6,303 nt of DNA from Oscillospiraceae bacterium. GTDB taxonomy: Bacteria; Bacillota; Clostridia; Oscillospirales; Oscillospiraceae. The translations under genes were made by a program, and so were the position numbers. The notes beneath the pieces are model-generated. The model made no database searches, was not told the origin of the DNA, and saw only the letters and a program-made list of their open reading frames with translations. Where the stretch lies: contig JAHHSH010000082.1 of the NCBI GenBank assembly GCA_020025345.1, forward strand, positions 1 to 6,303. The letters run 5' to 3'. Positions 1 to 5,472 of the stretch are shown one piece after another (within the stretch, counting starts at the first letter, position 1; each line of letters starts with the position of its first letter).

Positions 1-52
1 CGTCTGGCTACGGACCAGAAGGCCGGGGGTTCGAATCCCTCACGGCGTGCCA
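1..52 (+). tRNA. tRNA-Arg (anticodon ACG), 3' part only
   Basis: The window opens inside a tRNA. A 5-bp anticodon stem (TCTGG at 3-7 with CCAGA at 15-19) closes the 7-base loop CTACGGA, which places anticodon ACG at 10-12. A 5-base variable region (20-24), a 5-bp T stem with one G-U pair (25-29 with 37-41) around the loop TTCGAAT, seven acceptor bases (42-48), discriminator G49 and an encoded CCA (50-52) follow. ACG decodes arginine CGN codons, with A34 normally deaminated to inosine by TadA (family knowledge). The 5' acceptor strand and nearly all of the D arm lie before base 1, so the full cloverleaf cannot be checked. Confidence 0.93.
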
Positions 53-88
53 AAAGTCCTGCATCTTATGATGCAGGACTTTTGTTTT
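52..88 (+). terminator. Intrinsic terminator of the tRNA-Arg transcript
   Basis: A perfect 14-bp inverted repeat (52-65 with 70-83) with a TTAT loop is followed by G and then TTTT (85-88). Its first base is the last A of the encoded CCA, so termination is placed directly at the mature tRNA 3' end. Confidence 0.85.
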
Positions 89-96
89 CCCTATAC

Positions 97-132
97 AAAA
101 AAAATAGCGGAGCCTACCGGCTCCGCTATTTT
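97..132 (-). terminator. srtB: Intrinsic terminator of the sortase gene
   Basis: A perfect 14-bp stem (101-114 with 119-132) has a 4-base loop. Read on the minus strand it is followed by a run of eight T (complement of the A run 97-104), and it lies just after the sortase stop codon. It sits back to back with the tRNA terminator. The plus-strand side also ends in TTTT, so it may work in both directions. Confidence 0.88.
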
Positions 133-138
133 ATGTTT

Positions 139-870
139 TTACTCTACAGGCACCAGCTCACCCATCACAACGTAACGGGCATCCTTATACTCGTAGGTGC
201 AGGTAGAAAGAGTCACGATCTTTCCGCCATGATAGGACACCTTCGGTGTGAATGTGGAAGTGGCCATGCAGCTTTGGATCATCTCATCCGAAAGATCCGT
301 CGAATAAATATCACTGACGCTGTCCACAATACAGCCAGCCAGCAGATCCATTCGATAGTTTTGATCCTCTGTCATTATATAAATGTAGGGATGTTCCTCA
401 TAAAAACTCTGCTTTTTATACTCTGTCAGCTCTGCGAACATAGCGCCGCTCTTCATGTGGTGTCCATAAATCATGGTATTGCCATCACTGAAATCAGCAC
501 TGTTGCGATAGTCCATAAAGATGGTACCGTTATAGTTCCATGTGCCGTCCAGCAATCGGTAGAGATAGTATTCATTATCCTGTCCCTGCACGATGGGATA
601 ATTGAACTTTGTATTGGCGCAGTAGATCCAGCCCACAATGTCGGAGTTCAACTTTCGCAGCTCATCAAAATTCACTTCAACGCGCTCCGGATCGCCGGCA
701 GACTCTTCGCTCTCGTTCTTATCCTGTTCCACTGTGACGAATTTGGAGGCACTTTCCATCATTTTGTCACTGCGGTATTTCTCAAGCATATAGCTGCCGA
801 TCTGATAGGCAGAAAAGAGGAAGATAGCGATCAGTATCGCTAAGATTCCGTAATAGAGGCCTTTCTTCAT
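139..870 (-). CDS. srtB: Class B sortase (cysteine transpeptidase)
   Basis: Sortases cut a C-terminal sorting motif of secreted proteins and join the new end to a peptidoglycan stem-peptide amine on the outer face of the membrane. The 243-residue product has a short basic N-terminus and one hydrophobic segment (about residues 5-28) serving as an uncleaved signal anchor. An acidic linker (about 48-62) comes next, then a sortase fold. Catalytic candidates are His137 in YGHHM, Cys224 in TLSTC and Arg232, eight residues after the Cys. Length, the YGHHM motif and the TLSTC context fit class B better than class A or C. ATG at 870 is preceded by a strong ribosome site (AAAAGGAGGG on the minus strand, 878-887). 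The gene is monocistronic between its own promoter and terminator. No protein with a sorting signal, and no pilin or haem-uptake gene, is in the window, so its substrate is unknown. Confidence 0.93.
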   Translation of the reverse strand: MKKGLYYGILAILIAIFLFSAYQIGSYMLEKYRSDKMMESASKFVTVEQDKNESEESAGDPERVEVNFDELRKLNSDIVGWIYCANTKFNYPIVQGQDNEYYLYRLLDGTWNYNGTIFMDYRNSADFSDGNTMIYGHHMKSGAMFAELTEYKKQSFYEEHPYIYIMTEDQNYRMDLLAGCIVDSVSDIYSTDLSDEMIQSCMATSTFTPKVSYHGGKIVTLSTCTYEYKDARYVVMGELVPVE

Positions 871-897
871 ATATCGACCCTCCTTTTAAATGGTCTT

Positions 898-926
898 ATT
901 GTATCAAATCTCGTTCTTTTGCGCAA
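898..926 (-). promoter_or_regulatory. Predicted sigma-A promoter of the sortase gene
   Basis: On the minus strand, TTGCGC (926-921) and TACAAT (903-898) are separated by exactly 17 bases. The -10 matches TATAAT at five of six positions and the -35 at three of six. Transcription would start near 891, leaving a leader of about 20 bases that holds the ribosome site. Confidence 0.6.
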
Positions 927-944
927 GAGGGCTGCAAAATTCCT

Positions 945-958
945 CTTTACTTGTAAAG
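945..958. repeat. Inverted repeat between the divergent promoters (possible operator)
   Basis: CTTTAC (945-950) and GTAAAG (953-958) form a perfect 6-2-6 palindrome. It covers the predicted -35 of the downstream ligase gene and lies about 20 bases upstream of the sortase -35. It is a possible regulator site, but it matches no operator I can name with confidence. Confidence 0.35.
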
Positions 959-979
959 GTGGATGGGGTAGTATATATT
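951..979 (+). promoter_or_regulatory. Candidate promoter of the MurE-type ligase gene
   Basis: TTGTAA (951-956), 17 bases, then TATATT (974-979): four of six and five of six consensus positions. It implies a leader of about 95 bases before the ATG at 1082. The surrounding A/T-rich bases allow slightly shifted alternatives. Confidence 0.45.
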
Positions 980-1081
980 AGGCGTTACATCTTTGCGTTA
1001 TTTTGCTCTGTCTCCGCTGGATTTCTCTATGACCAATCATGGCAACGGTACAGCAGCACATCCTAAACAACGGAGGAATAT

Positions 1082-2584
1082 ATGAACATTAGAAAAGACA
1101 GCAGAGCCTTGGAGACCTATCTCCAGCAGCACGGGCTGCTGGTTTCTCCTGCTGAGGCAGGCGTCACTTTTACCGGTCTTTCCAATAACTCGCAGGAGAC
1201 ACATGAGGGCGATCTTTTCATTTGCAAGGGCTTCGGCTTCAAGCCGGAATATCTTCTCATGGCAGCCAACCGCGGCGCCGTGTGCTATATGGGCGAAAAC
1301 GAAATCCCCGGCACAACGCTTCCCTTCCTGCACGTCAGCGATGTCCGCAAGGCGCAGAGCTTGGCGGCCCGCTGGTTTTACGATATGCCCTCCGACCATT
1401 TCACTCTGGTAGGCATTACCGGCACTAAGGGCAAGACCACGACCACCTGCATGACCCATGCGGTAATGAATGCGGTAGCAGGGTGCAAAACAGGGCTGAT
1501 CTCCGGTCTGGAGTGCGATGTGGGTGGCGAAGTCGTCTCCTCTCATCTGACCACCCCCGAATCTCCGGATATGCAGAAATACTTTGCCACTGCCCGGGAT
1601 AACAAGATGCCCATTGTCACCATCGAGATCTCCAGCCAGACCTATAAAGTAGATCGGGCCTACGGTCAGCATTTTGACTATGGTGTTTTCCTCAATATCG
1701 GCCCCGATCACATCTCCCCTCAGGAGCATCCCAGCATGGAGGATTATCTCCAGTGCAAGATTGCCCTGCTGGAAAACAGTGACACTGCCGTGATCTGCCG
1801 GGATACCGACTGCTTCGACACCGTATATGCCGCGGCAAAAGCCAAGTGCAAACGCATCTGCCTTGTGGGTGAGGAAGAGGACTGCGACTTCCGCTTCCAT
1901 GACGTATCCAAGCAGCCCAGCGGCTATTCCTTCCTCGTCACCGAGAAAGAGAGCGGCCAAACCCACCCCTACGCAATTGCCATGGATGGCAGCTTCAACA
2001 TCAAAAACGCCATGGCAGCCATCGCCATCGGCCGTATGATGGGCGGTGATCCCGCTGCCATTGCCAATGCACTGCAGGGTGTGACGGTTGCCGGGCGCTC
2101 TGACCTCTACATTGGTGGAGGAATTACGGTTCTTATCAACTATATGCATAACAACACCAGCTGTCAGGCCTCGCTGGAGGATCTGCAGCACGACTATCCC
2201 GGTGCCTATATCTCCGTGGTCATCGGCATGGCCAGCCATCGCTCCCCCCAGCGTCTGCAGGACATCGGTGAAATCTGTGGCAAATATGCCGACCGCGTCT
2301 TCTTCACTGCGGAAGACCCGGATTTTGAGGATCCCCGCGACATTGGTATGCGCCTTGCCAAGGCGGCTGAGGGTGGGAAAGCCGAGATCACCGTGGAGCC
2401 CGACCGCGTCATCGCCGTAGAACGCGCCATTATGGAGGCCCCGGAGGGCGCTGTGGTTGTGCTGAGCGGCAAGGGCAACGAGACGACCCAGCACGTCAAC
2501 GGTGCCTATGTTCCCTATGAATCCGACCCGGTAATCACACAGCGCATGCTCCCTCTCCGTGAGAAAGCCAGCCGCAACGCCTAA
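1082..2584 (+). CDS. murE: MurE-type Mur ligase, streptococcal (L-lysine-type) subfamily
   Basis: MurE adds the third stem-peptide residue to UDP-MurNAc-L-Ala-D-Glu in the cytoplasm, using ATP. The 500-residue product has the three Mur domains. The N-terminal UDP-binding part includes NSQ (36-38) and EGDLF (42-46). The central ATPase has GTKGKTT (114-120), LTTPES (156-161), EISSQ (182-186), PDH (208-210) and Lys226, at the carbamylated-lysine position. The C-terminal domain carries AGRSD (337-341), NYMH (353-356), TAEDPDFEDP (409-418) and GKGNE (463-467). The motif set LTTPES, SSQ, LNIGPDH and EDPDFEDP resembles, from memory, the lysine-adding MurE of streptococci. The DNPR motif of meso-diaminopimelate enzymes is absent. 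Oddities are Asn353 where family members have Asp (DYAH), and Asn466 where many have His. A ribosome site GGAGGA (1072-1077) precedes the ATG at 1082. It is monocistronic, with its own terminator. It could be the main MurE or a second paralogue. Confidence 0.87.
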   Translation: MNIRKDSRALETYLQQHGLLVSPAEAGVTFTGLSNNSQETHEGDLFICKGFGFKPEYLLMAANRGAVCYMGENEIPGTTLPFLHVSDVRKAQSLAARWFYDMPSDHFTLVGITGTKGKTTTTCMTHAVMNAVAGCKTGLISGLECDVGGEVVSSHLTTPESPDMQKYFATARDNKMPIVTIEISSQTYKVDRAYGQHFDYGVFLNIGPDHISPQEHPSMEDYLQCKIALLENSDTAVICRDTDCFDTVYAAAKAKCKRICLVGEEEDCDFRFHDVSKQPSGYSFLVTEKESGQTHPYAIAMDGSFNIKNAMAAIAIGRMMGGDPAAIANALQGVTVAGRSDLYIGGGITVLINYMHNNTSCQASLEDLQHDYPGAYISVVIGMASHRSPQRLQDIGEICGKYADRVFFTAEDPDFEDPRDIGMRLAKAAEGGKAEITVEPDRVIAVERAIMEAPEGAVVVLSGKGNETTQHVNGAYVPYESDPVITQRMLPLREKASRNA

Positions 2585-2596
2585 TCTAACACATAG

Positions 2597-2630
2597 AAGA
2601 GTCTTCGCCGATGGCGAAGGCTCTTTTTTT
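2597..2630 (+). terminator. Intrinsic terminator after the MurE-type gene
   Basis: A 12-bp stem (2598-2609 with 2613-2624), including one G-U pair, closes a GAT triloop and runs into seven T (2624-2630). It begins 12 bases after the stop codon and separates the ligase from the next operon. Confidence 0.88.
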
Positions 2631-2669
2631 CATGGCAGCTTCTGCCGTAAGATTTTTTTCTCTCCCCTC

Positions 2670-2698
2670 TTGACAAATATGTTCCGATCCTATATATT
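2670..2698 (+). promoter_or_regulatory. Strong sigma-A promoter of the arsR-uvrA-like operon
   Basis: A perfect -35 TTGACA (2670-2675) is followed after 17 bases by TATATT (2693-2698), five of six positions of the -10. Transcription would start near 2705, giving a leader of about 100 bases. The -10 overlaps the first palindrome, so a bound repressor would block polymerase. Confidence 0.82.
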
Positions 2699-2713
2699 AA
2701 GCAATAGCTTAAT
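2696..2713. promoter_or_regulatory. Operator palindrome 1, likely ArsR-family site
   Basis: ATTAAGC (2696-2702), spacer AATA, GCTTAAT (2707-2713) is a perfect 7-4-7 inverted repeat. It overlaps the last three bases of the -10 and the probable transcription start. Its position next to a gene for an ArsR-family repressor suggests autoregulation. That the repressor binds here is inferred from position and symmetry. Confidence 0.72.
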
Positions 2714-2729
2714 TAAGTTTTTACTTAAT
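2712..2729. promoter_or_regulatory. Operator palindrome 2, tandem copy of palindrome 1
   Basis: ATTAAGT (2712-2718), spacer TTTT, ACTTAAT (2723-2729) has the same 7-4-7 plan and the same ATTAAG/CTTAAT half-sites as palindrome 1. The centres are 16 bp apart and the two sites share two bases. Two dimers would sit about one and a half helical turns apart, so cooperative binding is plausible. Confidence 0.7.
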
Positions 2730-2770
2730 AATCATTCAGATCGGCCAATCACCCGCCATACACTCCTGCC

Positions 2771-2787
2771 GCAGAGATTGTCTCTGC
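2771..2787 (+). repeat. Leader hairpin just before the arsR ribosome site
   Basis: GCAGAGA (2771-2777), loop TTG, TCTCTGC (2781-2787) is a perfect 7-bp stem. It ends four bases before the ribosome site GGAAGGAGG (2792-2800). There is no T run, so it is not a terminator. It may stabilise the messenger or influence ribosome access. Confidence 0.45.
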
Positions 2788-2806
2788 CGCCGGAAGGAGG
2801 ATCACT

Positions 2807-3130
2807 ATGCGTAAAGACGCCAAACGGCTGGCAGAGCTAATGGCCCTGCTGTCCAACGAAAATCGCCTTTTAATTTTGGAAACACTGCTCGACGGGCCGC
2901 GCACTGTGGGAGAAATCGCCCAGCAGGTGCCGGACATTACTGCCCCCGCCCTCTCCCAGCATCTGCAAAAGCTCCGGGCCGGCAACATGATCCGCGCTGA
3001 AAAACAGGCACAGTATGTCCGCTACTCCATCTGCGATGCCAATCTCCGGGATTTGATGGATTTCCTGCGGCAGAAATACTGCACGGAAAGCGCAGCGCAG
3101 CCACCGCAACCAGAGCGCATGAACGAATAG
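2807..3130 (+). CDS. ArsR/SmtB-family transcriptional repressor
   Basis: This 107-residue protein is the size of a minimal ArsR-family winged-helix repressor, a dimer that leaves DNA when an inducer binds. Residues 7-30 (RLAELMALLSNENRLLILETL...) match the family's N-terminal helices. The recognition helix-turn-helix is about 33-57 (TVGEIAQQV, then APALSQHLQKLR), and the wing about 58-74. The classical metal motif ELCVCDL is absent. The only cysteines are Cys76 and Cys92, and His52 lies in the DNA-reading helix, so a metal role is not evident. The C-terminal tail (about 94-107) is Pro/Gln-rich. ATG at 2807 follows a near-consensus ribosome site (2792-2800). The gene lies 21 bases before the UvrA-like gene in one operon and behind tandem palindromes, so it probably represses itself and that ATPase. 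The inducer is unknown. Confidence 0.92.
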   Translation: MRKDAKRLAELMALLSNENRLLILETLLDGPRTVGEIAQQVPDITAPALSQHLQKLRAGNMIRAEKQAQYVRYSICDANLRDLMDFLRQKYCTESAAQPPQPERMNE

Positions 3131-3151
3131 CAATCGAAGAAAGGAGTTCCT

Positions 3152-5389
3152 ATGGAAAACAACACCATCCGCATCGTGGATGCCACACAAAATAATCTGA
3201 AACATGTCTCGCTGGAGATCCCCAAGCACCAGATCACCGTGGTCACTGGCGTTTCCGGTTCCGGCAAAAGTTCTCTGGTTCTTGACACCATTGCCGCCCA
3301 GTCTCGGCGGGAGCTGAACGACACCTTTCCCAGCTTTGCCCAGCGGTATCTCCCCCAGTATCTCCGCCCCCATGTGGGGCACATTGATTCCCTGCCCCCT
3401 GCCATCGTCATCGACCAGAAGAAGCCCGGCTCCAATGTCCGCTCCACACTGGGCACTTATACCGATATTTACGCCGTACTGCGCGTACTCTTCTCCCGTG
3501 TGGGCCGCCCTTTCGTGGGCTATTCCGACGCGTTCTCCTTTAACCACCCCCAGGGCCGCTGCCCCAAGTGCGACGGTCTGGGCGAGATCACAGAGATCGA
3601 CGTGCATAAGCTGGTGGACTTCGATAAGTGCCTCAATGACCCCGGTGTGATCCGCTATGTCGCCTTTGAGCCAGGCCAGTGGCGCTGGCTCTACTATGGT
3701 GCCTGCGGTCTCTTTGACCCCAACAAGAAGATTCGGGACTATACCCCGGAGGAGCTGGAGCTGTTCCTCTACCAGACGCCTATGAAGCTGGACAATCCCC
3801 CGCCGGAATACTACAAAACCGCCACCTACGAGGGTCTCATGTACCGCATGAACCGGATGCTGAAGCGAGATGACGCCAAGGTACACTGGAAGAAGCTGGA
3901 GCCTCTCGTCACCACTCAGACCTGTCCCCTCTGCCACGGGCAGCGGCTGAATCCGTCCATTCTCTCTTGTACCATCGGTGGAAAAAACATTGCCGAAGTC
4001 TCCGCCATGCCTCTGCCGGAGGTGCTGCACTGGCTGGAGGCCATTGATGATCCGCTGGCTGTGGATATCAAGGACACCCTCACCAGCCGCATTCAAGCCC
4101 TCATCGACATCGGTCTGAGCTATCTTACTCTGGATCGTCCCATGGGGACGCTGTCCGGCGGCGAGTCCCAGCGCTGTAAGATTGCCAAGTATAATAACTC
4201 CTCCCTCTCCGACCTCCTCTATGTGCTGGATGAGCCCAGTGTCGGCCTGCACAGCCACGACATTCATCGTCTCAGCGAGGCACTGTTGGAACTACGGGAT
4301 CGCGGCAACACCGTTCTTTTGGTGGAACACCACCGGGAGATCATGGAGATTGCCGACCACATCGTGGACATGGGGCCGGGTGCCGGAATCGAGGGCGGTC
4401 AGGTACTCTTTGAGGGTACCTATCCTCAGCTTTTAGCCAGCGATACGCTGACGGGGCAGCTGTTGCGCCATCGCACGGAATTCAAAGAAAATCTCCGCAC
4501 CCCCACCGGCTGGTACACGCTCCACGATGCCCAGCTCCACAATTTGCAGCATCTGGATGTCTCCCTGCCCTTAGGCGTGCTGACCGTCATTGCCGGTGTG
4601 GCCGGTTCCGGTAAAAGCTCTTTGATGCAGGTTTTCGAGCGGGAATATCCCGGCGAAATCATCTCCATCCGTCAAAAGGATATTGGCGTCAGCCTGCGCT
4701 CCACCCCTGCCACCTACACCGGCGTCGCAGACGACATCCGCAAGCTGTTCGCCAAGAAGAGCGGCAAATCTGCCAGTCTCTACTCCTTCAACGGACAGGG
4801 CGCCTGCCCCGTCTGCGGCGGCAAGGGACGCATCATCTCTGATATGTCCTTCATGGATGCCGTGGAGACGGACTGCGAGGCCTGCGGCGGTCTGCGCTAC
4901 TCCCCGGAGGCATTGGAGTTCCGGCTGGACGGGCTCAACATCGCCGAGGTCATGGATCTCACCGTGCATCAAGCATCCCAGCGCTTTGCCGGCACCTCCA
5001 TCGCCCGCAAGCTGGAGCCGCTGGTGGAAGTAGGGTTGCAGTACCTGCACTTGAATCAGGCGCTCTCCACCCTCTCCGGCGGTGAGCTGCAGCGGATGAA
5101 GTTGGCCTCTCATCTCCACGACAAGGGCGAGATCTTCATTCTGGACGAGCCTACCAACGGCCTGCATCTGCAGGACATTCAGCATATGATTGTCCTTTTC
5201 GATCGGCTGGTGGAACAGGGTAACTCCGTCTTTGTCATTGAGCACAATCTGGATGTGCTGAAGGCCGCGGACCATGTACTGGAAATGGGTCCCGGCGGCG
5301 GCGAGAGCGGCGGTCAGCTGCTCTTTGCCGGTGCACCGAAAGATCTCCTCCGATGCGAAAATTCTGTTACCGGCCCCTACCTCAAATAA
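3152..5389 (+). CDS. UvrA-like tandem ABC ATPase lacking the UvrB-binding domain (UvrA2/DrrC type)
   Basis: The 745-residue soluble protein has two ABC ATPase halves and no membrane segment. Half one has Walker A GVSGSGKSS (33-41), CPKC (137-140) and CPLC (258-261) flanking a reduced insertion domain, signature LSGGESQR (334-341), Walker B with Asp360-Glu361 and switch His393. Half two has Walker A GVAGSGKSS (482-490), zinc-finger pairs CPVC (552-555) and CEAC (575-578) with 19 residues between, LSGGELQR (641-648), Asp665-Glu666 and His698. Canonical UvrA is about 940 residues. Here the chain goes from LFSRVG (113-118) to FSFN (128-131) with nine residues between, so the UvrB-binding domain and its following CxxC are missing. 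Known proteins of this plan include Deinococcus UvrA2 and Streptomyces DrrC, a daunorubicin self-resistance factor. A DNA-binding protective or resistance role is therefore inferred. Ribosome site AAAGGAG (3140-3146). All ATPase motifs are intact. Confidence 0.93.
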   Translation: MENNTIRIVDATQNNLKHVSLEIPKHQITVVTGVSGSGKSSLVLDTIAAQSRRELNDTFPSFAQRYLPQYLRPHVGHIDSLPPAIVIDQKKPGSNVRSTLGTYTDIYAVLRVLFSRVGRPFVGYSDAFSFNHPQGRCPKCDGLGEITEIDVHKLVDFDKCLNDPGVIRYVAFEPGQWRWLYYGACGLFDPNKKIRDYTPEELELFLYQTPMKLDNPPPEYYKTATYEGLMYRMNRMLKRDDAKVHWKKLEPLVTTQTCPLCHGQRLNPSILSCTIGGKNIAEVSAMPLPEVLHWLEAIDDPLAVDIKDTLTSRIQALIDIGLSYLTLDRPMGTLSGGESQRCKIAKYNNSSLSDLLYVLDEPSVGLHSHDIHRLSEALLELRDRGNTVLLVEHHREIMEIADHIVDMGPGAGIEGGQVLFEGTYPQLLASDTLTGQLLRHRTEFKENLRTPTGWYTLHDAQLHNLQHLDVSLPLGVLTVIAGVAGSGKSSLMQVFEREYPGEIISIRQKDIGVSLRSTPATYTGVADDIRKLFAKKSGKSASLYSFNGQGACPVCGGKGRIISDMSFMDAVETDCEACGGLRYSPEALEFRLDGLNIAEVMDLTVHQASQRFAGTSIARKLEPLVEVGLQYLHLNQALSTLSGGELQRMKLASHLHDKGEIFILDEPTNGLHLQDIQHMIVLFDRLVEQGNSVFVIEHNLDVLKAADHVLEMGPGGGESGGQLLFAGAPKDLLRCENSVTGPYLK

Positions 5390-5413
5390 AGCTTCTCTAT
5401 GGAAGTGCAAAAG

Positions 5414-5449
5414 AAACCACTCCGTTCCCCAAAAGAACGGAGTGGTTTT
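5414..5449. terminator. Bidirectional terminator between the UvrA-like and aspartase genes
   Basis: A perfect 14-bp stem (5414-5427 with 5435-5448) with a 7-base loop ends in TTTT on the plus strand, 25 bases after the UvrA-like stop. On the minus strand it is followed by TTTCTTTTG, so it can also end the convergent aspartase transcript. Confidence 0.87.
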
Positions 5450-5472
5450 CGTATATACCGTGCTGCAAGCGC

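Noticed and set aside
1..138. tRNA 3' end as an attachment site of an integrated element
   Set aside because: No integrase gene is present, no direct repeat of the tRNA 3' end was noticed elsewhere in the window, and the next gene is an ordinary sortase. The repeated bases after the tRNA are terminator stems.
82..843. 253-codon open frame on the plus strand opposite the sortase
   Set aside because: It starts inside a terminator hairpin, has no ribosome site, and is the complement of a gene with intact sortase catalytic motifs.
1037..2494. 485-codon open frame on the minus strand opposite the MurE-type gene
   Set aside because: It is antisense to a gene with clear Mur ligase motifs. It has no recognisable domain or ribosome site and arises from the C/G-rich third positions of the true gene.
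2634..2659. Small hairpin GGCAG-CTT-CTGCC followed by a T run, possible second terminator
   Set aside because: The stem is only 5 bp and the T run begins six bases after it, so it is a poor intrinsic terminator. A good one already lies at 2597-2630.
2870..4267. 465-codon open frame on the minus strand across arsR and the UvrA-like gene
   Set aside because: It spans two well-supported genes and their junction, and its protein is low-complexity His/Gly/Val-rich without known motifs. It is a codon-bias shadow.
4571..5410. 279-codon open frame on the minus strand opposite the second ABC half
   Set aside because: It lies opposite Walker A, signature and Walker B motifs and has no family resemblance of its own.
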